NCBI RefSeq assembly: GCF_019599295.1
Contig: NZ_JAIEWN010000003.1
Span: forward strand, 110,954 to 146,162
Length of the DNA: 35,209 bases
Reading direction: 5' to 3'
Origin: Oscillochloris sp. ZM17-4
Lineage (GTDB): Bacteria; Chloroflexota; Chloroflexia; Chloroflexales; Chloroflexaceae
The position numbers were made by a program, and so were the translations under genes. This document shows positions 7,358-17,006 of the stretch, in pieces. The notes under the pieces were generated by a model. It did no database searches. It had not been told where the DNA came from and saw only the letters and a program-made list of their open reading frames with translations. The stretch's first letter is position 1. Every line of letters starts with the position of its first letter.

Positions 7358-7418
7358 GTGTCAACTGCCGCCAGCGCTTGCATACCTGAGCAGCTGACGG
7401 CTGTCGGAAGGAATGATC

Positions 7419-8327
7419 GTGAGCAGCAGATACCTCGACATGGTTCGCGGGCAGCGGCGCCGCAACAGCGGCGGCTGGCAGTTCACTGCCAAGTCGCTTC
7501 TTGCCATACTCGCCTTCATCGCAATGGTGGGGTCAGCTGTCTACTGGTGGGGTGTACAGAGTCAGCTCACGAGTAATCAGGTGGTTGCGGTTGCGTTTAC
7601 CGCTATTCTTGTCCTTGCCCCGCCAAGCCTGACCTCATTCCTCATCCCCTGGTCGCCGGGCGGCATGCTGCTCCAGAAGATCAACGCGCGCACATGGGGC
7701 TACAGCGTGATCATCGCCGCATCGCTCTACCTCCTGTACTACTCCTTTGAGATTCAGTATAGCTGGTGGGCCATCCAACCGGTCGTCGCGAACAGCGGGC
7801 TGATTTTGCAGCAGGTGATCATCGGGATCATCGGGTTTATTATTATCCCCGCCCTGCTCTGGACCCCGGTCACCAGCGAGGAGCTGGTCGAGCAGGTGCG
7901 CCAGGCCCACCTGGTGCGCCGCTATGAGCTCCAGACCCAGGCCGACATTGCGATCCTGCGCGCCACCCTGCTGCGTGCCCAGGAGAAGGCGCTGATCGGC
8001 TTCGCGAACCTCACCGTCCAGGAGAAGGAGGAGCTCGCCTCCGTGATGCGTGGCCTGGTGAAGGGCATCGATGGCACGCTGCGCGATATCGGCGAGAGCG
8101 TGAAGACGGTCAGCGGGGCCGCCGTCCCGTTCAGCAGCCTCGATGATAACGACGATATCCGCGGCTACCTCGACTATATCCACGAGAGCCTGACCGATAA
8201 CGCCCTGCTGCCGCGCCGCGCCGGGCAGACGGAGCGGCTGCGCGTTGAGCCGCACTATGCGGAAGAGTATGAGGATGAGGCGAGCTACGATGACCGGCGT
8301 CCGCGCCTGCGCGATAGCCGCCGCTAG
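7419..8327 (+). CDS. Four-helix membrane protein with cytoplasmic coiled coil
   Basis: About 302 aa. Four hydrophobic helices are seen: SLLAILAFIAMVGSAVYWW, QVVAVAFTAILVLAPPSL, GYSVIIAASLYLLYYSF and LQQVIIGIIGFIIIPALLW. A long helical, charged region follows (about residues 150-225), then an acidic/arginine-rich disordered tail. GTG 7419 lies six bases after GGAAGGA (7406-7412). ATG 7413 abuts that Shine-Dalgarno and is less likely; both are in frame. It is followed after 27 bases by the 81-aa gene, so they probably form an operon. No family is recognised; the layout suggests a membrane scaffold or signalling adaptor (inference). Confidence 0.75.
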   Translation: MSSRYLDMVRGQRRRNSGGWQFTAKSLLAILAFIAMVGSAVYWWGVQSQLTSNQVVAVAFTAILVLAPPSLTSFLIPWSPGGMLLQKINARTWGYSVIIAASLYLLYYSFEIQYSWWAIQPVVANSGLILQQVIIGIIGFIIIPALLWTPVTSEELVEQVRQAHLVRRYELQTQADIAILRATLLRAQEKALIGFANLTVQEKEELASVMRGLVKGIDGTLRDIGESVKTVSGAAVPFSSLDDNDDIRGYLDYIHESLTDNALLPRRAGQTERLRVEPHYAEEYEDEASYDDRRPRLRDSRR

Positions 8328-8354
8328 CGCCCTGCACTTTCCCAGTGAGGCCAT

Positions 8355-8600
8355 ATGCGCGGGTATCGCTACAGCACCGACCGGCGTCTCCCTGAGCGCG
8401 ATATGCTCGACCTCGCCGATACGCTCGCCCTCCAGCTCCACGAATCGCTTGGCTCTCGCGTGTATATGCTGCCCCGCACCGATGTGGCCGAGCTGATCCG
8501 CGCCTACGTGGACGATATCAGCCCTGAAGATCAGCACGATATCTCGTGGATTATCTGGCACCTCTTTCAGGACGCTCGCGAGATGGATGGCGCGGAATAA
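8355..8600 (+). CDS. Hypothetical protein, 81 aa
   Basis: Starts MRGYRYSTDRRLPERDMLDL and continues through an acidic helical protein with SWIIWHLFQDAREMDGAE at the end. GTGAGG lies four bases before ATG 8355. No signal peptide or membrane helix is visible. It sits 27 bases after the membrane protein and before a strong terminator, so it is likely the last gene of that small operon. Function unknown. Confidence 0.7.
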   Translation: MRGYRYSTDRRLPERDMLDLADTLALQLHESLGSRVYMLPRTDVAELIRAYVDDISPEDQHDISWIIWHLFQDAREMDGAE

Positions 8601-8643
8601 TCAGCCTCTCCGCAGACACCACCCGTACTATTGGCTTTGTGAT

Positions 8644-8684
8644 CGCGCAGGTGTGGTATAACACCTGCGCGTCTTGTTGTGTTT
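8644..8684 (+). terminator. Terminator whose loop carries a -10-like box
   Basis: Perfect 11-bp stem CGCGCAGGTGT (8644-8654) / ACACCTGCGCG (8661-8671) with loop GGTATA, then TCTTGTTGTGTTT. The same bases read TGG-TATAAC (8654-8662), an extended -10 that could start the nadD-rsmG transcript. Confidence 0.85.
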
Positions 8685-8704
8685 ATGCTGGGGGATAGAC
8701 GACG

Positions 8705-9319
8705 GTGACGAGCGCGCAGCGGATCGGGATCTACGGGGGGACGTTCGACCCCATCCACATCGGGCATCTGGCGATCGCGGAGGAGGCGCGCTATGCCCTC
8801 GGCCTCGGACAGGTGCTCTTTGTCCCCGCCGCACGCCAGCCGCTGAAAGACGACGCACAGGGCGCGACCCCCGAGCAGCGGCTTGTGATGGCGCGCATGG
8901 CCTGCGCCACGAACCCGCACTTTGCCGTCTCTGACCTGGAGCTGCGCCGCCCCCCGCCCTCCTACACGGTCGATACGCTCTCCACGCTGCGGGCTGAGCT
9001 TGACATCGCTACGGAGCTCGTGTTTATCCTCGGCGCTGATGCCGCCCGCGACCTGCCGCGCTGGCATCGCGCCGCCGAGATCACCCGGCTGGTCCACCTG
9101 GCTATTGTCGGGCGCCCCGGCTACAGCCTAGACCTCGCGGCGCTTGAGTCGCGCCTCTCTGGCGTCGGCGAGCGCTGCACCCTGATCGCCGGCCCGCGCC
9201 TCGACGTCTCCAGCAGCGACCTGCGCGCCCGCCTGGCCCTCGGCCGCCCCGCCCGCTACCAGATCCCCGACCCCGTGCTCGACTATATCGCCGAGCACGG
9301 GCTCTATCGAGAGCGCTGA
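8705..9319 (+). CDS. nadD: Nicotinate-nucleotide adenylyltransferase
   Basis: Transfers AMP from ATP to nicotinate mononucleotide to make deamido-NAD, a step common to de novo and salvage NAD synthesis. The 204-aa protein begins with GIYGGTFDPIHIGHLAIAEE, holding the nucleotidyltransferase H-x-G-H motif (H18-x-G-H21). The second signature is SSSDLRARLALG, with DVSSSDLR in the C-terminal third. Length is normal. GTG is the start, with GGGGGA about nine bases upstream. The stop is followed by one base and then the ATG of rsmG, so the pair is cotranscribed. In many bacteria rsfS sits beside nadD; here it does not. Confidence 0.95.
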   Translation: MTSAQRIGIYGGTFDPIHIGHLAIAEEARYALGLGQVLFVPAARQPLKDDAQGATPEQRLVMARMACATNPHFAVSDLELRRPPPSYTVDTLSTLRAELDIATELVFILGADAARDLPRWHRAAEITRLVHLAIVGRPGYSLDLAALESRLSGVGERCTLIAGPRLDVSSSDLRARLALGRPARYQIPDPVLDYIAEHGLYRER

Positions 9320-9320
9320 T

Positions 9321-10034
9321 ATGCACCCCCCAGAAGATCAGCTCGCCCAGACCTGCGCCGCCTGGGGCATCCCGCTGGATGCCGGCCAGATCGCGCAGTT
9401 CGCCGCATACGACCGTGAGCTTCGGCTCTGGAACGAGCGGATCAACCTGACGGCGATCAGGGACTCGGCCGAGATCTACCGCCGCCACTTTCTCGACTCG
9501 CTCAGCCTGGCCCGATTCTGGGGCGATGATCCGGCGAGCCTGGCCGATATCGGCAGCGGGGCGGGCTTCCCTGGCCTGGCCCTGAAGATCCTACGGCCGA
9601 GCATACGCATCACGCTGGTCGAGTCGGTGGGCAAGAAGGCGGACTTCCTGCGGCATATGGCGGACGAGCTGGGCATGTCCGGGGTGCGGGTGCTCACCGC
9701 GCGGGCTGAGGATGTTGGCCGCGACCGCGCCGAGCGCGAGCGGTACGGTCTCGTGACGGCGCGGGCCGTGGCCGAGCTGCGGGTTCTGGTCGAGTATGGC
9801 CTGCCGCTGCTGCGGGTCGGCGGGCGGATGCTGGCCCCAAAAGGCGCCGCCGCCCACGACGAGGCGGCGGCGGCGGCGCGGGCTATCGATGTTCTGGGGG
9901 GCGAGCTCGTCGGCGTGGAGCCGGTGGAGATCCCCGGCCTGGACGCCCACGCGGTGGTGATCATCACGAAGGTGCGGCTGACCGACTCGCGCTACCCGCG
10001 CCTCCCCGGCATGCCCCGCCAGCGCCCGCTGTAG
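9321..10034 (+). CDS. rsmG: 16S rRNA (guanine-527-N7) methyltransferase
   Basis: RsmG (GidB) methylates N7 of G527 in 16S rRNA using SAM; loss gives low-level streptomycin resistance in known bacteria. The 237-aa sequence shows the N-terminal helix bundle with LWNERINLTAIRD, the DSL (HFLDSLSLARF) and the SAM-binding loop LADIGSGAGFPGLALKI (about residues 73-89). TARAVAELRVLVEYGLPLL follows. The gene starts one base after nadD. Its last codons CCG CTG TAG are part of a 17-bp inverted repeat shared with the convergent carboxyltransferase gene, so both proteins end in Pro-Leu. Confidence 0.95.
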   Translation: MHPPEDQLAQTCAAWGIPLDAGQIAQFAAYDRELRLWNERINLTAIRDSAEIYRRHFLDSLSLARFWGDDPASLADIGSGAGFPGLALKILRPSIRITLVESVGKKADFLRHMADELGMSGVRVLTARAEDVGRDRAERERYGLVTARAVAELRVLVEYGLPLLRVGGRMLAPKGAAAHDEAAAAARAIDVLGGELVGVEPVEIPGLDAHAVVIITKVRLTDSRYPRLPGMPRQRPL

Positions 10035-10061
10035 GACGCAGCACGCTGCGTCCTACAGCGG
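10026..10061. repeat. Palindrome spanning both stop codons of convergent genes (family copy A)
   Basis: Arms 10026-10042 and 10045-10061 are perfectly complementary (17 bp, core TAGGACGCAGC) with a two-base loop. The left arm holds the last two sense codons and the stop of rsmG; the right arm holds those of the carboxyltransferase gene. It could act as a bidirectional 3' hairpin, though no T-run follows. Confidence 0.9.
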
Positions 10062-11606
10062 AATGTTCCCGTGCTTGCGCGACGGCATGCTCTGGCGCTT
10101 GGTGCGGGCGATTCGCAGGGCCTTGATCAGGGCCGGGCGCGTCTCCTTCGGCTCGATCACCGAGTCGATATAGCCGCGCTCTGCCGCGACGTAGGGGTTG
10201 GCGAAGCGGCCCTGGTAGTCCTCCACCAGCTCGGCCATGCGGGCCGCCGGGTCCGCCGCCTCGCCGAGCTCCTTGCGGAAGATGATCCGCACCGCCGCGT
10301 CCACGCCCATCACCGCGATCTCTGCCGTGGGCCAGGCGAAGTTGAAGTCGGCGCGGATGTGCTTCGAGGCCATCACATCATAGGCGCCGCCGTAGGCCTT
10401 GCGGGTGATCACCGTCAGCTTGGGCACGGTGGCCTCGCAGTAGGCGTAGAGCAGCTTGGCCCCGTGGCGGATGATCCCGCCGTACTCCTGCTGCGTCCCC
10501 GGCATAAAGCCCGGCACGTCCACGAAGGTCACCAGCGGGATGTTGAAGGCGTCGCAGAAGCGTACGAATCGCGCCGCCTTCGCCGAGCTGTCGATGTCGA
10601 GCGTGCCGGCCATGTGCGCCGGCTGGTTGCCCACCACGCCGACCACGTTGCCGTCGAGGCGGGCGAAGCCGATCACGATGTTGCGCGCCCAGAATGGCTG
10701 CACCTCGAAGAAGAAGCCATCGTCCACCACCGACTCGATAACCGTGACCATGTTATAGGCCTTGCGCGGGCTGTCGGGGATGAGCGTCTGGAGCGACTCG
10801 TCCATGCGCTCCGGGTCGTCGCTCGGCGCGACGTAGGGCGGGTCGTCCATATTGTTCGCCGGCAGGAAGGAGAGCAGGGTGCGCAGCTGCTCGAAGCACT
10901 GGGCCTCATCATCGGCCGCGAAGTGGGCCACGCCGCTGCGCGCGTTATGGGTCATCGCCCCGCCCAGCTCCTCGAAGCCCACCTCCTCGCCGGTGACCGT
11001 CCTGATCACGTCGGGGCCGGTGATGAACATCTGGCTGCTGCCCTTGACCATCATGATGAAGTCGGTCATCGCCGGCGAGTAGACCGCACCCCCGGCGCAT
11101 GGCCCGGCGATCACCGAGAGCTGCGGCACAACGCCGCTGCTCAGCACGTTGCGGTAGAAGATCTCGGCGTAGCCGCCCAGGCTCACCACGCCCTCCTGGA
11201 TGCGCGCCCCGCCGCTGTCGTTGATGCCGACGCAGGGCACGCCCATGCGCACCGACAGATCCATGATCTTGCAGATCTTCTCGGCGAAGACCTCGCCAAG
11301 CGACCCGCCGAAGACGGTGAAGTCCTGGGCGAAGAGGCAGATCGGCCGGCCCTCGACCGTGGCGTGCCCGGTGATCACGCCGTCGCCCAGGGGCTTGCGC
11401 TTCTCCATGCCGAAGGCCGAGGTGCGGTGGACGGCGAAGGCGTCGAGCTCAACGAAGGACCCTGGGTCTACCAGGGCGTCGATCCGCTCGCGGGCGGTGA
11501 GCTTGCCGCGCTCGTGCTGGCGGGCCTCGGCCGCGCTATCGTTATGTAGCGACTGCGCCCGGCGGCGGCGCAGCTCCTCGATCTTCTCGGCGGTAGTGTG
11601 GGACAT
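10053..11606 (-). CDS. Acyl-CoA carboxylase carboxyltransferase subunit (propionyl-CoA carboxylase beta type)
   Basis: The subunit that moves the carboxyl group from biotin to an acyl-CoA, giving methylmalonyl-CoA or malonyl-CoA. The 517-aa length is normal. The N-terminal half has [18 protein letters not shown] and [20 protein letters not shown]. The C-terminal half has [34 protein letters not shown] and [10 protein letters not shown], with the two oxyanion-hole regions intact. ATG 11606 follows GGAGAGG at four bases; the open frame continues upstream without meaning. No biotin carboxylase or biotin carrier gene is nearby. In phototrophic Chloroflexia such an enzyme serves the 3-hydroxypropionate bi-cycle; otherwise it serves propionate or branched-chain degradation. 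Which applies here cannot be told. Confidence 0.93.
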   Translation of the reverse strand: MSHTTAEKIEELRRRRAQSLHNDSAAEARQHERGKLTARERIDALVDPGSFVELDAFAVHRTSAFGMEKRKPLGDGVITGHATVEGRPICLFAQDFTVFGGSLGEVFAEKICKIMDLSVRMGVPCVGINDSGGARIQEGVVSLGGYAEIFYRNVLSSGVVPQLSVIAGPCAGGAVYSPAMTDFIMMVKGSSQMFITGPDVIRTVTGEEVGFEELGGAMTHNARSGVAHFAADDEAQCFEQLRTLLSFLPANNMDDPPYVAPSDDPERMDESLQTLIPDSPRKAYNMVTVIESVVDDGFFFEVQPFWARNIVIGFARLDGNVVGVVGNQPAHMAGTLDIDSSAKAARFVRFCDAFNIPLVTFVDVPGFMPGTQQEYGGIIRHGAKLLYAYCEATVPKLTVITRKAYGGAYDVMASKHIRADFNFAWPTAEIAVMGVDAAVRIIFRKELGEAADPAARMAELVEDYQGRFANPYVAAERGYIDSVIEPKETRPALIKALRIARTKRQSMPSRKHGNIPL

Positions 11607-11637
11607 AGATCCTCTCCGGGTATGGTTGTGCTGAAGG

Positions 11638-11704
11638 GGGCGCAGCAGTCGCCCTGCAAGGGCTGTACTTTTACAGGTGTGCGCTTGGGGCGACTGCTGC
11701 GCCC
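11638..11704. repeat. Inverted repeat with CGCAGCAG core (family copy E)
   Basis: Arms 11638-11654 and 11688-11704 are complementary over 17 bp (GGGCGCAGCAGTCGCCC and its complement) around a 33-base loop. The right arm touches the TAA stop of the glycosyltransferase gene. It occupies most of the 98-base gap between the glycosyltransferase and the carboxyltransferase. Confidence 0.85.
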
Positions 11705-12514
11705 TTACACTTCTGGGTGTCTGTTTGGTTGGCGAGATGCCCGGCTCCCCTGGGCGATCACCCGCCAGGCGAAGCGCGGCACCGCGTTCATGATCCGCCG
11801 CCAGCGGCTCGGCTGCCGCGCTAGCCGGTAGGCCCACTCCAGACCTATCCGGCGGATCGGTGCCGGGGCGCGCGGCACCCGCCCCGAGAGGTAGTCGAAG
11901 GTCCCGCCGACCCCGATCGCCAGGGGGACCTGGAGCGCCGGCTGATTGCGGGCGATCCAGAGATCCTGCTGCGGGTGCCCGTAGGCTACCAGCAGCACGT
12001 CTGGGCGGGCGGCGGCGATCAGCTGGCGTAGGAATGGCTCGTGGCGCTCCTGCGGCGACCCGGCGAATGTGCCGGCGATGATCAGCCCTGGGTACATGGC
12101 CTGGAGCGCTGCGGCGGCCTCGGCGGCGACCCCGGGCGCCGCGCCGAGCAGGAACATCCGGTAGCCCCTGTCCGCGCACAGCCCGGCCAGTTGCCTGGTC
12201 AGCTCGACGCCCGTCACCCGGCCGCGCAGCGGCATGCCGAGGTAGCGGGCCGCCAGGATCAGCCCGAACCCGTCGGCCGTGGCGATGTCGGCGTCGGCCA
12301 GCGCCGCGCGGAAGGTGGGGTTCGCCTGGGCCTCGATCACAAACTCGGGGTTGACCGTGACCAGCTGGTGCGGCCCGCCGGCGGCGATCAGCGCGTCGGC
12401 CTGCGCGATCACCTCGCCCTCGGTCAGATCGTCAATCGTGACTCCGAGGATCGTGATGCGTCGCCGGCGGGCGGGCGATACCTGTGGGCTTGGGGCTGAC
12501 TGCTTCACGGCCAC
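11705..12514 (-). CDS. WecG/TagA/CpsF-family glycosyltransferase
   Basis: A cytoplasmic, membrane-associated transferase of family GT26, which adds a sugar (N-acetylmannosamine or its uronic acid in known members) to a lipid-linked acceptor in surface polymer synthesis. The 269-aa protein has [34 protein letters not shown], the family [15 protein letters not shown] and [35 protein letters not shown] and [11 protein letters not shown] follow. These are the conserved T-x-D/N-x-x and GxPxQE-like segments; here the usual PKQE reads HPQQDLW. Start is GTG 12514; no clear Shine-Dalgarno is present, and GTG 12508 is an equal alternative. A TATAAT lies upstream at 12560-12555. No partner polymer genes are seen. 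Confidence 0.88.
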   Translation of the reverse strand: MAVKQSAPSPQVSPARRRRITILGVTIDDLTEGEVIAQADALIAAGGPHQLVTVNPEFVIEAQANPTFRAALADADIATADGFGLILAARYLGMPLRGRVTGVELTRQLAGLCADRGYRMFLLGAAPGVAAEAAAALQAMYPGLIIAGTFAGSPQERHEPFLRQLIAAARPDVLLVAYGHPQQDLWIARNQPALQVPLAIGVGGTFDYLSGRVPRAPAPIRRIGLEWAYRLARQPSRWRRIMNAVPRFAWRVIAQGSRASRQPNRHPEV

Positions 12515-12554
12515 ATTATGCGCTACGAAGATACAAATCTAAGGGATTGGCAGC

Positions 12555-12596
12555 ATTATAGCGCAGAACAGCCCCCGCGCAGCAGCGTGCTATAAT
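12555..12596. promoter_or_regulatory. Divergent -10 boxes for the glycosyltransferase and aspS
   Basis: On the plus strand TGC-TATAAT (12588-12596) is an extended -10 that would start aspS mRNA near 12603. On the minus strand TATAAT (12560-12555) points to the glycosyltransferase gene. Neither has a good -35. Confidence 0.55.
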
Positions 12597-12618
12597 GCGG
12601 CGGATCGTATGTGCTGGA

Positions 12619-12643
12619 ATCTACAAATCTGCAATCTGCAATC
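12619..12643 (+). repeat. AATCTGC heptamer repeat in the aspS leader
   Basis: Units AATCTAC, AATCTGC, AATCTGC and AATC run up to the AGGAG of aspS. The same heptamer appears inverted and repeated at 25343-25447. A transcript of aspS would carry it as the whole leader. Confidence 0.75.
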
Positions 12644-12653
12644 AGGAGTGACT

Positions 12654-14414
<1,761 letters not shown>

Positions 14415-14430
14415 TGCGCTTTCAGCGCAG

Positions 14431-14465
14431 GGGTTAGGAGTTGGGAGTCGGGGGTTGGGCGTTGC
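14431..14465 (+). repeat. Degenerate heptamer array after aspS
   Basis: Five seven-base units in register: GGGTTAG, GAGTTGG, GAGTCGG, GGGTTGG, GCGTTGC. The rest of 14415-14560 shows no gene. Confidence 0.7.
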
Positions 14466-14560
14466 AACGCGCGAGCGCCCTGCCTCGTGCCCAACAAGGT
14501 CGCTTGAAACTGCACGAGCAGGGGCATAGTCGCCTCGCTATAGCTGTGCTGTGAGCTAAT

Positions 14561-14606
14561 CGCTGCCCGGATCACTAATCAGTGATCCGGGCAGCGTTGT
14601 CTTGTT
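14561..14606 (+). terminator. Rho-independent terminator downstream of aspS
   Basis: A perfect 16-bp stem (14561-14576 with 14581-14596; CGCTGCCCGGATCACT and complement), loop AATC, then TTGTCTTGTT. Confidence 0.9.
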
Positions 14607-14735
14607 AGGAAATAGTGAGACGTGAGGCGGGCAGATCGTCTGCTCGTGCGCTATACTGGTGGAACCCTCTCATTGTCTGTACATCTGCGCTGTACCCCGC
14701 CTGGGCGGCGGAGGCGTCGCATGGAGGTCGATCTG

Positions 14736-15725
14736 ATGTCAAAGCGCATCTTGATCGTGGATGATGACCCTGATATTCGGCGGATCGTCACGCTGGCCCT
14801 CAGCGACGACTCGCCATACATTGTGAACGCGGTCTCCTCAGCCGAGGCGGCGCTGCTCCATATCGCTCGCCAGCCCGTCGATCTGCTCTTCACCGACATC
14901 CAGATGCCTGGGATGAATGGCCTCGATCTGGTGCGGCGGGTGCATGAGCTCGACCCAAATACGGCCGTGGTCATCTTCACGGTCAGCCCTGAGGATCTCA
15001 CCCCCGACCGCGCCGCCGATCTGAACATCGACTGCCTGCTGGCGAAGCCGGTGGAGCCAGACCGGCTGCGTCAGACGGTCGATATGCTCCTCAACCCGAT
15101 CGGGCAGATGCCGCGCCCCTCGCAGCGGGCGATCCACTCGCTGGAGGAGCTGGCCGTGTCCATGCCAGTTACGCCCGAGGTTATGCTGCACCCCTCCCCG
15201 CCGCCCGCCCCAGCGCATACCGCGACTGGCCCGCTCGGGCAGCGACTCTCGGCCCTCCGCGCCAAGAAGCAGACGGGCAGCCTCAGCGATGGCCCGGTCG
15301 CTATGCGCCTGACGCCTAACCGGGCTGGGAGCAGCGGCCGCAGCTACTCGGATATGCAGATCGAGCAGATGCGCCTGGCCCTCAAGGATCTGGCGATGGA
15401 GCCGGATGTGGCCTGCGCGGTGCTGGCCGATATGAGCGGCATGGTGCTGACCCACTGGAGCCGCCAGCGCGATATTAATGTCACGGTGGTGGCCGCCCTG
15501 GCGGCGGGGAACACCATCGCCATGACCGAGATCAGCCGGAACCTTGGCCAGCGTCAGCCGGGCCGCCTCGTGATCCACGAGGGCCAGGATCTGAGCATCA
15601 TGATCGCCACGATGGACAGCCTGCTGCTGCTGATCGCCATCGGCCCCCAGGCCTCGCTCGGCTGGGCCCGCATCGCGGTGATGCGCGCATGCGAGGATGT
15701 GCTGCTCATCGCCCGCGGCGGCTAG
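14736..15725 (+). CDS. Response regulator receiver fused to a Roadblock/LC7 domain
   Basis: A 329-aa two-domain signalling protein. Residues 1-120 are a receiver: acidic pocket D9-D11, phospho-acceptor D54 (LLFTDIQMPGMNGLDLV), switch residue T82 and K104 (LLAKPVEP). A Pro/Ser-rich linker (about 125-205) follows. The C-terminal 120 residues (IEQMRLALKDLAMEPDVACA through LLLLIAIGPQASLGWARIAV) fit the Roadblock/LC7 fold, which in bacteria usually partners MglA-like small GTPases. There is no DNA-binding domain, so output is probably through protein contact. Start: ATG 14736 has GGAGG at seven bases; the longer frame from 14622 crosses the leader. Neither a histidine kinase nor a GTPase lies near. 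Confidence 0.87.
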   Translation: MSKRILIVDDDPDIRRIVTLALSDDSPYIVNAVSSAEAALLHIARQPVDLLFTDIQMPGMNGLDLVRRVHELDPNTAVVIFTVSPEDLTPDRAADLNIDCLLAKPVEPDRLRQTVDMLLNPIGQMPRPSQRAIHSLEELAVSMPVTPEVMLHPSPPPAPAHTATGPLGQRLSALRAKKQTGSLSDGPVAMRLTPNRAGSSGRSYSDMQIEQMRLALKDLAMEPDVACAVLADMSGMVLTHWSRQRDINVTVVAALAAGNTIAMTEISRNLGQRQPGRLVIHEGQDLSIMIATMDSLLLLIAIGPQASLGWARIAVMRACEDVLLIARGG

Positions 15726-15736
15726 AGCGCGGAGGT

Positions 15737-15765
15737 TTGACACCCCCCGCCGACTTTGTTATAAT
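15737..15765 (+). promoter_or_regulatory. Consensus promoter of the rplU-rpmA-rpmE operon
   Basis: TTGACA (15737-15742), exactly 17 bases, TATAAT (15760-15765): perfect consensus, as expected for ribosomal protein genes. The leader of about 125 nt contains GCGG/CCGC arms followed by TCTCTTTTCTT near 15780-15810 and could hold an attenuator, but I cannot show it. Confidence 0.85.
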
Positions 15766-15895
15766 GCATAAGGTTTAGGGCGGTTCAGCCGCTCTCTTTT
15801 CTTGTTGTCTAAAACCATCTGATGTAGCAGCACCGGCGTGACGGTTGGCGCAGCCGTAACGAGATCTGTTGCACCGCTGCCCAAGGAGCATGGAC

Positions 15896-16207
15896 GTGTA
15901 CGCGATTATTCGTGACCGCGGTATGCAGTACCGCGTTGAGAAGGGCCAGGTCGTGAACATCGACCTGCTGGATGTTGAGCCGGGGAGCCAGATCGAGCTG
16001 GGCGAAGTCCTGCTGATTGGCGATGGCGATGCGGTGCAGGTCGGCGCCCCGCTGGTGAGCGGAGCGGTGGTGAAGGCAGAGGTGCTGGGCATGAAGAAGG
16101 GCGAGAAGATTATCGTCTTCCGGTACCGCAACAAGAAGCGCTACCGCCGCCGCACCGGCCACCGCCAGCGCTACACAGAGATCAAGATTAGCGATATTCT
16201 CGCGTAG
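15896..16207 (+). CDS. rplU: 50S ribosomal protein bL21
   Basis: A 103-aa protein that binds 23S rRNA. The sequence [20 protein letters not shown] matches the usual MYAVIKTGGKQYRV opening, and [19 protein letters not shown] is the basic C-terminal signature. The start is GTG 15896, seven bases after AAGGAG. The ATG six bases upstream (15890) is only one base from that Shine-Dalgarno and would add a non-family Met-Asp. First gene of rplU-rpmA-rpmE. Confidence 0.95.
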   Translation: MYAIIRDRGMQYRVEKGQVVNIDLLDVEPGSQIELGEVLLIGDGDAVQVGAPLVSGAVVKAEVLGMKKGEKIIVFRYRNKKRYRRRTGHRQRYTEIKISDILA

Positions 16208-16259
16208 GCTGCCCTCGCCCGCGCGCCGTGAACTATCTGAAAGCTCGGGAGAAACCACT

Positions 16260-16547
16260 ATGGCACATAAAAAGGGGATGGGCAGCTCGCGCAACGGCCG
16301 CGACAGCAAGCCGAAGATGCGCGGCGTGAAGCGCTATGGCGGCGAGCTCGTCGCGCCGGGGAACATTATTGTTCGCCAGTGCGGCACCAAGATCAAGCCC
16401 GGCAAGAATGTCGGCCTCGGCCGCGACTACACCATCTACGCGATGGTCGCGGGGCATGTTGAGTTCAAGCCATACTCGCGCGACCAGAAGATGGTGAGCG
16501 TCGTCCCGGTGGCGCAGCTGGCCGAGACGGCCGCCGCCGCCGACTAG
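16260..16547 (+). CDS. rpmA: 50S ribosomal protein bL27
   Basis: A 95-aa protein near the peptidyl transferase centre. [20 protein letters not shown] is the invariant start; [20 protein letters not shown] and [18 protein letters not shown] follow. No Firmicutes-type cleavable N-terminal extension is present, since the sequence begins directly with MAHKKG. It lies 52 bases after rplU, with GGGAGA before the ATG. The C-terminus is short and Ala-rich. Confidence 0.96.
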   Translation: MAHKKGMGSSRNGRDSKPKMRGVKRYGGELVAPGNIIVRQCGTKIKPGKNVGLGRDYTIYAMVAGHVEFKPYSRDQKMVSVVPVAQLAETAAAAD

Positions 16548-16620
16548 CTGACCGCGCATCGGAACCTAGCGGGAGGTAACCCGGCCGCGCCCGGCCCCTC
16601 CCAGAAGATGGAGCACTACG

Positions 16621-16920
16621 GTGAAGAAGGGTATTCATCCTAACTATAATACCGACGGGATCGTCTGCACGACCTGCGGCACCAACTGGAAGATTGGCTC
16701 GACGCGCTCCGGCATGCGCGTTGAGATCTGCGCGAACTGCCACCCGTTCTACACGGGCGAGCAGCGCATCGTCGATACGGCCGGCCAGGTCGACCGCTTC
16801 ATGCGGCGGCTGAGCGCGGCCCAGGATCGCCAGGCCAGCATCGAGAAGCAGAAGAGCTCCCGCAGCGCGCCCGAGCCGAAGAAGAGCCTCCTCAAGGAGC
16901 TCTACGGCGATGAGGCCTAG
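16621..16920 (+). CDS. rpmE: 50S ribosomal protein bL31, zinc-binding form
   Basis: A 99-aa protein with GTG start. MKKGIHPNYNTDGIVCTTCG contains the first CxxC (C16, C19), and ICANCHPFYTGEQRIVDTAG the second (C37, C40), so this is the zinc (C+) form. The C-terminus after DRFMRRL extends about 35 residues beyond the usual 65-70, and is charged (KQKSSRSAPEPKKSLLKELY). rplU-rpmA are commonly paired; rpmE as third gene is less usual. A 26-bp hairpin follows. Confidence 0.95.
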   Translation: MKKGIHPNYNTDGIVCTTCGTNWKIGSTRSGMRVEICANCHPFYTGEQRIVDTAGQVDRFMRRLSAAQDRQASIEKQKSSRSAPEPKKSLLKELYGDEA

Positions 16921-16925
16921 ACTCA

Positions 16926-16980
16926 GCAGACGCATAAAGGGGGCGGGCCACTCTGTGGCCCGCCCCCTTTATGCGTCTGC
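16926..16980. terminator. 26-bp perfect hairpin between convergent rpmE and the WYL regulator gene
   Basis: Arms 16926-16951 and 16955-16980 are perfectly complementary with a three-base loop. The stem has a GC-rich core flanked by AAA/TTT and a GCAGACGCAT end. The symmetry suits bidirectional termination; stems this long without mismatch are uncommon. Confidence 0.85.
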
Positions 16981-17006
16981 CTAACGCACTAAAGCCTCGG
17001 CGGGTG

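Noticed and set aside
11607-12179. Upstream extension of the carboxyltransferase frame to 708 aa
   Set aside because: The extra part is antisense-frame translation inside the glycosyltransferase gene and the repeat at 11638; family homology begins at the Met at 11606, with a good ribosome site.
12609-12653. Longer N-terminus of aspS from the TTG/ATG region at 12609
   Set aside because: It would translate the heptamer repeat, and AspRS homology begins at the Met at 12654 after AGGAG.
15766-15895. Known riboswitch or L21 leader RNA
   Set aside because: Only short GC arms and a pyrimidine run are seen; no recognisable conserved leader fold could be supported.
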